Source: JBFLYN01 sp040756655
Lineage (GTDB): Bacteria > Bacillota > Sulfobacillia > UBA8153
Reading direction: 5' to 3'
Assembly: GCA_040756655.1 (NCBI GenBank)
Contig: JBFLYN010000001.1
Location: 165,943-229,942, forward strand
Length of the DNA: 64,000 bases
The position numbers and the translations under genes were made by a program. This document shows, in pieces, positions 9,660-18,506 of this stretch. Position 1 is the first letter of the stretch, and each line of letters opens with the position of its first letter. The notes under the pieces are model-generated. The model ran no database searches and had not been told where the DNA came from. It saw only the letters and a list, made by a program, of their open reading frames with translations.

Positions 9660-10190
9660 TCAATGCTCGATCCCGGCCCGGGCTTGTACCCCGGCGCGGT
9701 AATGGTGTTTGATTTCAACGACTTCGCTGACTAGATCGGCCAACTTCACCAGCGCGGCCGGGGCGTTGCGCCCGGTGAGGATCACATCCACGCCGTTGGC
9801 GCGGTTCTCCAGGGCTGCCAGCACCTGGGATTCAGAAATGAGGCCAAAATCCACGGCCACGTTGACCTCGTCTAGCACCACCAGCTGGTGATGGCCGGAT
9901 GCCAAGGCTTGGGCCGCTAGGTCCAGTGTTTGCTGTGCCAGCCGCACATCCTCTGGATCAGGGTGTGACCGGCTTACGAAGGTCTCCCGCCCACCTTGGA
10001 CAATTTCCACGCCGGGCAGGTATTTCCGGATGGCCAGGGTTTCGCCGTAGATGTTCCCCGGCCCTTTCATAAACTGCAGCACCAGCACCCGGCGGCCGTG
10101 GCCTGCGTTGCGCAGGGCCATCCCCAGGGCTGCAGTGGTCTTACCCTTGCCGTCTCCCGTGTACACCATGATCAAGCCACGGCCGGACAA
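9660..10190 (-). CDS. cobO: Cob(I)alamin adenosyltransferase (BtuR/CobO type)
   Basis: 176 residues, normal for this family. It opens with VYTGDGKGKTTAALGMALRNAG, the ATP-binding P-loop. VLQFMKG and VVLDEVNVAVDFG follow, and ILTGRNAP and the HHYRAGVQARAGIEH tail are typical of the family C-terminus. It transfers the adenosyl group of ATP to Co(I) corrinoids, giving adenosylcobalamin precursors. The start is TTG at 10190, five bases after GGGGAGGGGA. No other cobalamin genes and no cobalamin riboswitch are visible next to it, so it may serve salvage. Confidence 0.93.
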   Translation of the reverse strand: MSGRGLIMVYTGDGKGKTTAALGMALRNAGHGRRVLVLQFMKGPGNIYGETLAIRKYLPGVEIVQGGRETFVSRSHPDPEDVRLAQQTLDLAAQALASGHHQLVVLDEVNVAVDFGLISESQVLAALENRANGVDVILTGRNAPAALVKLADLVSEVVEIKHHYRAGVQARAGIEH

Positions 10191-10215
10191 GCCAATCCCC
10201 TCCCCTGCTGCCGGG

Positions 10216-11748
10216 TTACGGCAGCCGACAAGTTACCGTGAGGCTCCCGCCATCCCAGGTGACCACCCCTTGCATGGCTTCCACCAGCGCGCGCAGCGGC
10301 ACCACCGTGCGGCCGCCCACCAGCCGGGGAGCGCGATCCAGGGTCTTGGCGGTGCCGCCCAGTTCCACCCGGGCTTGCCCCAAAGTAAGGACGATTCCGG
10401 GAACGCCTTGCTTGAACGCGAGCACCCGCCGGTTCTCCTGGTCCCATTCCACGGTGTACCCCGCTGCCTCCAGCAGCGGCCGCACGGGTACCCAGGTACG
10501 CCATCCACCGTCATCCTCCACGAACCCGGACAGGGCTCCGCCCACGCCGCCTGAGGACTCCACCAGCACATCCAGCTGCTTCCATGCCTCTAGCCTGCCA
10601 TTCTCTCCCGCCCAATAGGCGACTCCCCCGCTCACGGCCAGCCCGGCCATGAGGCGCGTGCCCGGGTCGCCCTGCCACAACAGCTCGCCGTTGAGACGGC
10701 CCAGGATGTACATGTTGGAGGTCGTTGACGGGTCTACGTGAGCGTAGGTTATATACACCACGTCCAACCCGGCCACGGGCGCCAGAGATACTGGCAAGGG
10801 ACCATCGGTGCCGCGGACGGGCAGGTCGGTGCTCCAGGCCAGCCCACCTTCGTCCAGGTACACAGCGTGCACCGTTCCCTTGTTCAAACCATAGACCACA
10901 CCGTCCATGACCGCCGGAGGTGACCAGAAGTTATACACCCGGGCTACGTATTTCCACAGCAGCCCACCGGTGGAGAGGTCCAGGGCATGGATGCCGCCGG
11001 TGGATGCCCCGCCGGTGGTGACCACAGCCCGGCTCTTGTCCACCACCGAAATGCCCGACGAGTAGCCGGTCAGCACGACCCGCCAGGAGCGCAGTCCTGT
11101 GGTGGCGTTGAGCGCGTAAAGGTAGCTACGGTTTCCATCGGCCAGGGTGGTCCCGGCCAGGACGTAACCTCCACCCACCGCCAGCTGGCCGCTCAGGTAA
11201 TGGTCGGCGGCAAAGTCCCATTCCCGCACGCCGTCAAAAACCGACAGTGCCACCACCCGGCCCGTTTGGCCATTATGGCCGAAATATATCCGGGGGTGGT
11301 CGATGACCGGCGCCAAGGACATGTGCCCGGCATACTTGTGCGTCCAGCGCAACCGGCCGTCCCACGCGTTTAGGGCGTAGAGGGTGCCCGATGTCAGGTC
11401 TCCGGCACCAAAGTACACCGATCCCAGGTTCACCGCGGCCGGGTAACGGATCCTGCCGTTAGGGACATCAAAAGTCCACTGGACCTCTCCCGAGGTCGCG
11501 TCCAGGGCGTAGAAGGTCCCGGCCTCGGTGCCGAAGTAGACCATGCCGTTGGCCACCACCGGCGGAGCAGGCCTCGAGCCGGCGTCAAATGTCCACCAGC
11601 GGTAGAGAGCTGTTCCCAGCGCTGCAGGCACTGCCCGGTTCATGGCCGCGTCCCGCCCGGCAGAGTTCCAGTCAGCGGCGGCATGGAAAGGAAACGCCAG
11701 TACGACAACGACCGTGACCAGTGCCCATTGCCAGCGCCTTGTCCACAA
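10216..11748 (-). CDS. Exported PQQ-type beta-propeller protein with C-terminal stalk (copper amine oxidase N-like) domain
   Basis: 510 residues starting at TTG, seven bases behind GGAGGT; a GTG nine bases further up lies inside that ribosome site. The N-terminus WQWALVTVVVVLAFPFHAAADW is a signal peptide. Residues about 40-390 are seven or eight PQQ-like blades, each with a YALDATSGEVQW or ALNAWDGRLRW motif, as in BamB-like propellers. Residues about 415-510 match the stalk-domain type usually annotated copper_amine_oxid_N: WVPVRPLLEAAGYTVEWD followed by RTVVPLRALVEAMQGVV. It should sit outside the membrane, probably wall-associated. No redox cofactor ligands are evident, so enzymatic activity is not claimed. 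Confidence 0.8.
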   Translation of the reverse strand: MWTRRWQWALVTVVVVLAFPFHAAADWNSAGRDAAMNRAVPAALGTALYRWWTFDAGSRPAPPVVANGMVYFGTEAGTFYALDATSGEVQWTFDVPNGRIRYPAAVNLGSVYFGAGDLTSGTLYALNAWDGRLRWTHKYAGHMSLAPVIDHPRIYFGHNGQTGRVVALSVFDGVREWDFAADHYLSGQLAVGGGYVLAGTTLADGNRSYLYALNATTGLRSWRVVLTGYSSGISVVDKSRAVVTTGGASTGGIHALDLSTGGLLWKYVARVYNFWSPPAVMDGVVYGLNKGTVHAVYLDEGGLAWSTDLPVRGTDGPLPVSLAPVAGLDVVYITYAHVDPSTTSNMYILGRLNGELLWQGDPGTRLMAGLAVSGGVAYWAGENGRLEAWKQLDVLVESSGGVGGALSGFVEDDGGWRTWVPVRPLLEAAGYTVEWDQENRRVLAFKQGVPGIVLTLGQARVELGGTAKTLDRAPRLVGGRTVVPLRALVEAMQGVVTWDGGSLTVTCRLP

Positions 11749-11888
11749 CCCTACCACCTCCTGCGGCTTAGTGTATGCATACCGGGGGTAATTCGACGAG
11801 GATAAACTCCCTTCCTGCCCGGCGTATGGGTTTGGACTACCCGGGGAACAATAGGGCCCGCTGACGCAATTTGCAGAGAGGTGCTCTC

Positions 11889-12053
11889 ATGCTCGGTGTC
11901 CGCCTAGGATACGCGCTCTGGGTTACTTGCCTGGTACTCCTGCTGGCCAGTACCCGGCGGGCCGACTATCTCCAGATGACTAGTTACGTTATACTCATGG
12001 CCATCACCGGTCACTGCATCGGGATATGGAGACGGCGCCAGGGCCTGGACTAA
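11889..12053 (+). CDS. Small membrane protein, unknown function
   Basis: 54 residues from the ATG at 11889, which has AGAGGTG five bases upstream. A TTG 18 bases earlier is in frame but lies before that ribosome site. Two hydrophobic stretches (YALWVTCLVLLLAS and VILMAITGHCIGIW) and a basic tail (RRRQG) suggest a two-pass inner-membrane protein with positive ends inside. It is divergent from the PQQ-propeller gene and about 95 bases upstream of the L,D-transpeptidase. No family was recognised. Confidence 0.5.
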   Translation: MLGVRLGYALWVTCLVLLLASTRRADYLQMTSYVILMAITGHCIGIWRRRQGLD

Positions 12054-12148
12054 CAGATTCGCTCCAAAATTCCCCAGCCCCATCGCTCTTCCTCTTTCCT
12101 CCCTCCCGCATATGATGGGGCGTACACCCGCAGGGAGGAGGCTATGGC

Positions 12149-12760
12149 GTGAGTTCTCTTGTAGAACGTTATGACTTCACCAGGTCTCGTATCCATATTT
12201 CCATACCTGACCTAAGGTTGACCTTCTACCTGGATGGGCGCGTGTACGGCTCCTATCCGTGCGCGCTGGGGAAGCCCTCTACGCCCACACCCGCCGGCAA
12301 CTGGTCCATCCAGACCAAGGCCGTCGACCCATCATGGAGCGTCCTGGGCTCCAGGTGGATGGGCCTGAACGTACCCACGGGCAACTACGGGATACACGGG
12401 ACCAACGCCCCATGGTCCATCGGCCGCTACATTTCCAACGGCTGCATCCGCATGCACAACCGGGACGTGGAAAGCATCTTCCCGCTCTGCCCCATCGGCA
12501 CTCCGGTGCAGATCACCGGCGGCTATGGCGGTGGCGGAAGCGGCGGAGGTGGAGGCGGAGGTGTGCTCCAGCACGGTTCGCGCGGTCCGGAGGTGGTCCG
12601 GCTCCAGCAGCGACTGCGGGAGCTGGGCTATGACCCCGGCGCCATTGATGGCATATTCGGGCCTCAGACCGAGTCGGCCGTGCGCCGGTTCCAGCAGGCC
12701 AGGGGTCTGCCCGCCGACGGGGTAGTAGGGCCGGGTACCCGGCGGGAACTGGGCATCTAA
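12149..12760 (+). CDS. L,D-transpeptidase (YkuD) with C-terminal peptidoglycan-binding domain
   Basis: 203 residues. The YkuD domain fills residues about 12-128, with the catalytic signature HGTNAPWSIGRYISNGCIRM providing His, Ser-Asn-Gly-Cys and Arg. A glycine-rich linker (GGYGGGGSGGGGGGG) leads to a PG_binding_1 domain (LQQRLRELGYDPGAIDGIFG, RRFQQARG). These enzymes make 3-3 cross-links or attach groups to diaminopimelate in the wall. There is no clear signal peptide, as in the spore-associated YkuD type. Start is GTG at 12149, about eight bases after GGAGGAGG. The wall-binding module resembles that of the NlpC/P60 gene at 2.8 kb. Its stop codon overlaps the opposing ftsK stop. Confidence 0.9.
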   Translation: MSSLVERYDFTRSRIHISIPDLRLTFYLDGRVYGSYPCALGKPSTPTPAGNWSIQTKAVDPSWSVLGSRWMGLNVPTGNYGIHGTNAPWSIGRYISNGCIRMHNRDVESIFPLCPIGTPVQITGGYGGGGSGGGGGGGVLQHGSRGPEVVRLQQRLRELGYDPGAIDGIFGPQTESAVRRFQQARGLPADGVVGPGTRRELGI

Positions 12761-14955
12761 GCTTCTGCAGTATCGGCGCCGCCGCTTTTAGACGTCTCTC
12801 CTGATGCCTTCTTTCCGAAGAGGCGGTCAAACTCTAAGATGGAGAGCCTGACCTCGCGCGGTTTCGAGCCTTCGTAAGGGCCCACAAAGCCGCGCTCTTC
12901 CATGGCGTCGATGAGCCTACCGGCCCGGGTATAGCCAATGGGAAGCTTTCTCTGCAGCAGCGACACCGACGCCTGGCCCGCCTCGACCACGATCTGCAGC
13001 GCCTGGGGGAACAACTCGTCTGACTCGGAGCTGGATTGCGTCTCAGCGGTGGCCACCGCCTCCATGACCCCGGAGGCGTAGTGAGGCTTGCCCTGGCGGC
13101 ATACGAACCGTACCAGCTCCTCCACTTCCTGCTCAGAGATGTACGCACCCTGGGCGCGCACGGGCTTGGTGGCCCCTACCGGTGCGTACAGCATGTCTCC
13201 CCGGCCCACCAGGCGCTCGGCACCCGCCATGTCCAGGATAGTCCGGGAGTCCACTGACGACGAAACGGCAAAGGCAATACGTGACGGGATGTTGGCCTTG
13301 ATGGTCCCGGTAATCACGTCCACGGAAGGACGCTGGGTGGCCACTACCAGGTGGATACCAGCCGCCCGGGCCATCTGGGCCAGCCGGAACACGGAGTCTT
13401 CCACCTCCACGGGCGCCACCACCATCAGGTCGGCAAGTTCATCGATGATGACCACGATGTACGGTAAGGCGGGCGGGATGCCTGGTGATGCCCCGCTGGC
13501 CTTGACCTGGTTGTACCGGGCAATGTCGCGCACTCCTGCCGGCACAAACAACTCGTAGCGGTGGTCCATCTCCCGCAGCACCCAGCGCAGGGCTCCCGCC
13601 GCTTTCTTCGGATCGGTGACGACCGGGGCCAAAAGGTGCGGGATACCCTGGTACTGGCTGAGTTCCACCATCTTGGGGTCGATCATCAGGAGTTTGACTT
13701 CGTCGGGCCGGGCCTTGTACAAGAGCGAGGCGATGATGCCGTTTATACACACGCTCTTCCCCGAGCCGGTGGCCCCGGCGATAAGCAGGTGGGGCATGCG
13801 TTCCAGGTTGTCTACGATGGATCGGCCGGCGATGTCCTTGCCCAGGGCCACGGTGATCTTGGAAGCTGCGCTGGTGTACTCGGGGCTCTCCAGAACCTCC
13901 CGTAGGTGCACAATGGAGATCTCCTGGTTGGGGACTTCGATACCCAGCGCCGACTTGCCCGGGATGGGGGCCTCTATGCGCAGATCGGAGCAGGCCAGTT
14001 TCAGTGCGATGTCGTTGGCCAGGCTCACAATGCTGGCCACTTTTACCCCCGGGGCGGGCTGCACCTCGAACCGGGTCACGGCCGGTCCGCGGGTCACATC
14101 CACCACCCGGGCTCCCACGCCAAAGCTTTGCAGGGTTTCCTCGAGCAACCGGGCCTTGTCCGACGCATCCCGGTCACTACGCACTGAGCGGCGAGACACC
14201 CCCTTCTCCAGCAAGGACAGGGGCGGCAGCTGGTAGCCCAGTTCAGGATCAAAGGTGAGCTGTTCAGGGGGCCCGGGCACCGCTGGTTCTTGGGGTTCCC
14301 GTGGAAGCGCCGGAGCTTCATCCCGGACTGGAGTTGCTGTGCGCCGGGGAGTGTGCCTGGTGCGCCCGGGCGGGGGCGCCGGGGCCTGAGCGGGCTCTTC
14401 GTGGCGCACGTAAAAAAAGTCCATGACCGCCTCTACCAACAGCGCCCATCCCGCGCGCAGGCGACGCCACCCCGAACGGCCCAACTCCACAAGGGAAGCA
14501 TTGGCCGCCAGGATTATTCCCACCATGACCGAGGTAACCAGGACGGTGAGCCGCCCGGCCGGGCCAAACCACTTACCCAAGGCCAAAGTGATGGCCGCGC
14601 CGGTGACCCCGCCCCCCAAGCCGCGCCACCCATTGGCCAGCTCCTCAGCCGGGATCCTCAAGTGCAAAAATGAAGCCAGGGCCAAGGTTAGAAGCGTCCA
14701 ACCTGCATGCCGGGTGCTGAGGGAGAATTCCCGTCGCCGGGCCATAAGAGCAATGCCCGTGAGCACAGCCACGATGGGTATGATCAGCCCGGCGTCACCC
14801 AGCAGGATACGACAAGCCCGCACCAGGTACCGGCCTACGGCTCCGGTGGCGCCGGTGAAAAACCCCAAAAGCCCCAGCACGCCCAGGGCCAGAAACCCCA
14901 GCCCGCCCAGTTCCCACCTGAGATCCTCGGCCAGTTGGCTGAAGAATTTCGACAA
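12757..14955 (-). CDS. ftsK: DNA translocase FtsK/SpoIIIE
   Basis: 732 residues. The N-terminal 170 or so contain about four membrane helices. A proline- and arginine-rich linker follows (residues about 195-240). The motor has Walker A GATGSGKSVCINGI and Walker B VVIIDELADLM, with the FtsK block SQYQGIPHLLAPVVTD between them. The C-terminal 65 residues form the gamma winged helix that reads KOPS/SRS DNA (LPIGYTRAGRLIDAMEERGFVGP). It pumps DNA across the division or sporulation septum. The start is TTG, eight bases after GGGGGTG. It is last in a minus-strand row after uppP. Confidence 0.95.
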   Translation of the reverse strand: MSKFFSQLAEDLRWELGGLGFLALGVLGLLGFFTGATGAVGRYLVRACRILLGDAGLIIPIVAVLTGIALMARRREFSLSTRHAGWTLLTLALASFLHLRIPAEELANGWRGLGGGVTGAAITLALGKWFGPAGRLTVLVTSVMVGIILAANASLVELGRSGWRRLRAGWALLVEAVMDFFYVRHEEPAQAPAPPPGRTRHTPRRTATPVRDEAPALPREPQEPAVPGPPEQLTFDPELGYQLPPLSLLEKGVSRRSVRSDRDASDKARLLEETLQSFGVGARVVDVTRGPAVTRFEVQPAPGVKVASIVSLANDIALKLACSDLRIEAPIPGKSALGIEVPNQEISIVHLREVLESPEYTSAASKITVALGKDIAGRSIVDNLERMPHLLIAGATGSGKSVCINGIIASLLYKARPDEVKLLMIDPKMVELSQYQGIPHLLAPVVTDPKKAAGALRWVLREMDHRYELFVPAGVRDIARYNQVKASGASPGIPPALPYIVVIIDELADLMVVAPVEVEDSVFRLAQMARAAGIHLVVATQRPSVDVITGTIKANIPSRIAFAVSSSVDSRTILDMAGAERLVGRGDMLYAPVGATKPVRAQGAYISEQEVEELVRFVCRQGKPHYASGVMEAVATAETQSSSESDELFPQALQIVVEAGQASVSLLQRKLPIGYTRAGRLIDAMEERGFVGPYEGSKPREVRLSILEFDRLFGKKASGETSKSGGADTAEA

Positions 14956-15008
14956 AGGCTTTCACCCCCGGAAGGTGAGTTCGCCCCCAGAACCCGGGTT
15001 TCCTCTCC

Positions 15009-15824
15009 CTACGCTTGCAGTTGCCGGGCCATGACCAGGATGCCCACGGCCCACACGTAGTACGCAAACAGGTAGTACCGGCCTGTACGCAAGAATCTCA
15101 GCAAGACCCTGATGGCGAAGTAGCCCGATACCGCCGCCGACATCGCGCCCAGCCAAAGAGCAACCCCTTCCACCCCGGCGGGGGATTGCACCAGCTCCTT
15201 TATGTCCAGAAACAAGGCACCCGCTACGGCCGGAATGGACAGCAGGAACGAAAACTCGGCCGCGGCCTGCCGCTGGAGCCCCATCCATAGCCCGGCCGTG
15301 ATGGTGCTGCCCGACCGGGAAATGCCCGGCACCAAGGCCACCGCCTGGGCCACGCCAATGACCAGGGCCCGCCCAAACCCGACCTCGCGCAGGCCACGAC
15401 CGGTCCGCCCTAGCCTCCCACCGGCTATGAGCACCAGTCCGGTGCATATCAGCCCCAACCCAGCCAGGCTAGGCGATTGGAACCAGGCTTCAAAGAGGCG
15501 GCGCAGGCCCACTCCGGCCACGGCCGCCGGTACACTGCCCACTAGGAGTGCCACGGCGATGCGTGCCGCCTCACGGTGAGACGGATGGCGGCTTTTGCCA
15601 AATACTACCGCCAGCACCCCGCGCACCACGTACCATACCTGTTCACCGAAGGCCAGGAAGACGGCTACCAGCGTACCGCCGTGTACCATGACCTCGAAAC
15701 TAAGGCCCGGCATTTGTACGCCGAGCAAGTCCTGTAGGATTACCAGGTGTCCCGAACTGGAGACAGGCAGAAACTCCGTCAGCCCCTGGACGACTCCAAG
15801 GAAGATGGCCTGCACCGGGCTCAA
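15009..15824 (-). CDS. uppP: Undecaprenyl-diphosphatase (UppP/BacA)
   Basis: 271 residues, standard for the family. The first catalytic motif QGLTEFLPVSSSGHL follows directly after the start, and GISRSGSTI is the second. The rest is seven or eight membrane helices. It recycles undecaprenyl diphosphate to the monophosphate carrier used for wall synthesis. I set the start at TTG 15822..15824, since GGGAGGGGG lies seven bases upstream and the protein then begins MSPVQAIFLG as homologues do. The open frame continues to 16025, but that part overlaps the Na/Pi transporter gene. About 70 bases separate the two genes. Confidence 0.95.
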   Translation of the reverse strand: MSPVQAIFLGVVQGLTEFLPVSSSGHLVILQDLLGVQMPGLSFEVMVHGGTLVAVFLAFGEQVWYVVRGVLAVVFGKSRHPSHREAARIAVALLVGSVPAAVAGVGLRRLFEAWFQSPSLAGLGLICTGLVLIAGGRLGRTGRGLREVGFGRALVIGVAQAVALVPGISRSGSTITAGLWMGLQRQAAAEFSFLLSIPAVAGALFLDIKELVQSPAGVEGVALWLGAMSAAVSGYFAIRVLLRFLRTGRYYLFAYYVWAVGILVMARQLQA

Positions 15825-15894
15825 CGCAAATCCCCCTCCCGTAGCCAAGCCTACCTTCCCCATTATAGCAGACGCCCGCGTCCTTGTAGCAGTT

Positions 15895-17496
15895 TCACAC
15901 CACGGTCTCGGCAAGGTTTTCCGCGTGGTCCCCGATGCGCTCCAGGTGGCTGATGATGTCCAAGAACAGCATGCCGGCAGCAGGCACGCAGGTCCCCTGG
16001 TTGAGCCGTCCGATGTGGCGGTCACGCAGGTCCCGCTCCATGCGGTCCACCAGGTCGTCGGTGCCGATCACCTCTTGGGCCAGCTGGCGGTCCTCGGTGG
16101 CCACCGCCTGCACCGCCCGTTCCACGGCGTTTTCCACCAGCTGGAACATGGCCGCCAGTTCGTTGCGGGCAGTCGGGGAAAACTGCAGCTGGTGGTCATG
16201 GCGGTATTTGGCCAACGTTGCGATGGCTTCAGCGTGGTCGCCTACTCTCTCGATGTCGTTGGTACTGTGCAAAAGATGGCTCACAAACTCGGATTCGGCT
16301 CCAGTTAGCGAAGACCTGGCGACTTCCACCAGGTAGATGGTAATGGCCTCCTCCAGCTGGTCGATGACCTCTTCCCGGTCCTTGAGGCGTTCCTCCACGG
16401 TCCACCGGTAGTCGAAGACCAGTTCCCGCGCAAGCCTAAGGTTATCCAGGGAAAGCCCGGCCATGTACACGGTTTCCTTGCGGGCCTGCCCGATGGCAGC
16501 CCAGGGGGTAGGCACCAACCTGGGGTCCAGGAAACGTGGCCCGCGCTGCAGGTCTTCGGGTCGCCCGGGGACCACCCGCTGCACCAGCCGGGTAAACGGG
16601 CCCAAGAGGGGAAGCACGGCCGCGGTGGTGGCTAGGTTGAAGAGCGTGTGGGCGTTGGCCACCTGCCTGGCAGCCGTCTCACCCAGCCTGCTCACCAGGG
16701 CCGCGTAGGGTTGGATGAAGACTCCCAACACCACCACGCCGCCCACGTTGAACAGCAGGTGCGCAACGGCCGCCCGACGGGCGGCCAGTGATGCCCCCGC
16801 CGATGCCAGCAGGGCGGTGACGCAGGTCCCCACGTTGGCTCCCATGATCAGGGGCAGGGCCATGGGCAAGGTGATGATGCCTTCCTGCGCCAGTCCGACG
16901 GTGATTCCCGTGGTGGCGCTGGAAGACTGGACTATCGCGGTGAAGGCCGCCCCGGCGATCAAGCCCTGGACCGGGTGAGTCGCCAGGTAGGCCAGGAGAG
17001 CCCGGGCGCCGGGGGAGCGGGCAACCGGTGAGAGGGCTCCCGCCATGGTGGCCAGCCCCAGGAACAGCACGCCAAAGCCCAAGAGTGCCTGCCCGGCAAA
17101 CTGCAGCCTGGTCCTGCCTCCCGCCAGCTGCAAAAGGGAACCCACAGCTATAAGGGGCAGGGCGAAATCGGTGACGCGGATGGCGACCAGTTGCGCCGTA
17201 ATCGTAGTGCCCACGTTGGCGCCTACGATGACCGCGGCGGCCTGGGGTAAGGTCATCAAGCCAGCGTTGACGAAGCCGACCACCATGACCGTGGTGGCTG
17301 TAGAAGACTGGAACAGGGCCGTGACCGCCGTTCCTACCCCCACGCCTAGCACCGGGTGGGAGGTTACCGCCTCCAAGTGGCGGCGGAGCTGGGGACCCCC
17401 CAGCTTCTGCAGGCCCTGTCCCATGGTGGCGATGCCGAACAGAAACAGACCCAGCCCACCCGCAAACGAAAGCACGAGCGCAGGCCAGGTGCTCAC
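15895..17496 (-). CDS. Na/phosphate cotransporter family protein with PhoU-like tail
   Basis: 533 residues from GTG at 17494..17496. Two inverted Na/Pi repeats are visible with the signature glutamines: FQSSTATTVMVVGFVNAG and VQSSSATTGITVGLAQEG. The last 200 residues form a PhoU-like helical bundle (SLDNLRLARELVFDY, HSTNDIERVGDHAEAIA, ISHLERIGDHAENLAE). It probably imports phosphate with sodium at the membrane. The start codon overlaps the stop of the upstream ylzJ-like gene (GTGA), so translation is coupled. The longer frame upstream of this GTG is a shadow. Confidence 0.9.
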   Translation of the reverse strand: MSTWPALVLSFAGGLGLFLFGIATMGQGLQKLGGPQLRRHLEAVTSHPVLGVGVGTAVTALFQSSTATTVMVVGFVNAGLMTLPQAAAVIVGANVGTTITAQLVAIRVTDFALPLIAVGSLLQLAGGRTRLQFAGQALLGFGVLFLGLATMAGALSPVARSPGARALLAYLATHPVQGLIAGAAFTAIVQSSSATTGITVGLAQEGIITLPMALPLIMGANVGTCVTALLASAGASLAARRAAVAHLLFNVGGVVVLGVFIQPYAALVSRLGETAARQVANAHTLFNLATTAAVLPLLGPFTRLVQRVVPGRPEDLQRGPRFLDPRLVPTPWAAIGQARKETVYMAGLSLDNLRLARELVFDYRWTVEERLKDREEVIDQLEEAITIYLVEVARSSLTGAESEFVSHLLHSTNDIERVGDHAEAIATLAKYRHDHQLQFSPTARNELAAMFQLVENAVERAVQAVATEDRQLAQEVIGTDDLVDRMERDLRDRHIGRLNQGTCVPAAGMLFLDIISHLERIGDHAENLAETVV

Positions 17497-17741
17497 CGCG
17501 GCACACGGGACCCAGGCTGGAACCGGGGGTCCAAAAAGTCCCGGGGATCGGTGGAAAGCAACCTTTCCACGCGACCGTCGCTGCCTACCAGGACCGTGCG
17601 ACCATGCCAGGCCACCTGGCGGAGACCATCGGTGAAGACCGGCCAGTCCTGCCACACTACATCGGGCGGGAAAATGGTGTACAAGGGAACCAGCGGGGTG
17701 CCGGGCGGCACCGGTCCCTCAATGAGCATGGCCGTCTTCAT
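17493..17741 (-). CDS. YlzJ-like protein
   Basis: 82 residues. The N-terminal region with a short [14 protein letters not shown] segment and the position next to tepA match the small YlzJ family of Firmicutes, which has no assigned function. It overlaps the end of tepA by 23 bases if the first ATG is used, or by 11 bases from the second ATG (17727..17729). It overlaps the Na/Pi transporter start by four bases. Assignment rests mostly on gene order and length. Confidence 0.6.
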   Translation of the reverse strand: MKTAMLIEGPVPPGTPLVPLYTIFPPDVVWQDWPVFTDGLRQVAWHGRTVLVGSDGRVERLLSTDPRDFLDPRFQPGSRVPR

Positions 17742-18438
17742 TCCCGGCGATGGCGATATTCAGCCATTTCAGAGCGTCCGCCACTCCGCCGACCTCGTCG
17801 ATGAGGCCCATGTTCACTGCGTCCCGGCCCACGAGCACGGTACCAATGTCGCGGGCCAGCTCGCCGGTGCGGAACATGAGCTCCCGGTACTTCTCCTGGG
17901 AGATACGAGAGTTCTCGACTACGAATCTTACGACCCGGTCCTGCATCTTGTCCAGGTACTCGTAGGTTTGCGGGACGCCGATGACCAGCCCGGTGAGACG
18001 GATGGGATGAATGGTCATAGTGGCAGTGTGCGCGATGTAGGAGCGGCGGCAAGACACGGCAATGGGAACCCCGATGCTGTGACCTCCGCCCAGCACCAGT
18101 GAGACCGTGGGTTTCGACAAGCTGGCGATCATCTCGGCAATGGCCAGGCCAGCTTCAACGTCGCCGCCCACGGTATTGAGAACTACTAAGAGCCCGCCGA
18201 TGCCGGGATCCTGCTCCACCGCCACCAGTTGGGGGATGACGTGCTCATACTTGGTGGTCTTGTTCTGGGAGGGCAGGATAACATGCCCCTCGACTTGCCC
18301 GATTATGGTCAGGCAGTGTACCTGCCCGGTAGTCCCAGGCACCTCGGCGGTGCCCACGTGTTCGATGTTAGCCACCGTCTTGTCGGGCGGGGACATCTCG
18401 TGGGTTTCGGTCTCCGGAGTTCCGGGGACCTGCCGCAT
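17719..18438 (-). CDS. tepA: ClpP-fold protease TepA (translocation-enhancing protein)
   Basis: 239 residues. The ClpP/SppA-like core has [22 protein letters not shown], the catalytic Ser in [13 protein letters not shown] and the His in [10 protein letters not shown], with a later Asp near the C-terminal [15 protein letters not shown]. TepA proteins lie by the spo/ftsK region of Firmicutes and act on signal peptides or during spore formation. Start is ATG, with AGGAG upstream. The first 45 residues are polar and probably disordered. It lies 68 bases downstream of the RNase J gene. Confidence 0.88.
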   Translation of the reverse strand: MRQVPGTPETETHEMSPPDKTVANIEHVGTAEVPGTTGQVHCLTIIGQVEGHVILPSQNKTTKYEHVIPQLVAVEQDPGIGGLLVVLNTVGGDVEAGLAIAEMIASLSKPTVSLVLGGGHSIGVPIAVSCRRSYIAHTATMTIHPIRLTGLVIGVPQTYEYLDKMQDRVVRFVVENSRISQEKYRELMFRTGELARDIGTVLVGRDAVNMGLIDEVGGVADALKWLNIAIAGNEDGHAH

Positions 18439-18506
18439 GCTGCACCTGCTCCTCTCCGGGGACTCTGCGCCTAGTATGAGGAGGGCAGGGGCAAATCATA
18501 CCGCTT

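Noticed and set aside
15825..16025. 67-residue N-terminal extension of UppP
   Set aside because: It overlaps the Na/Pi transporter gene. Homologues begin at the QGLTEFLP region, and TTG 15822 has GGGAGGGGG in front.
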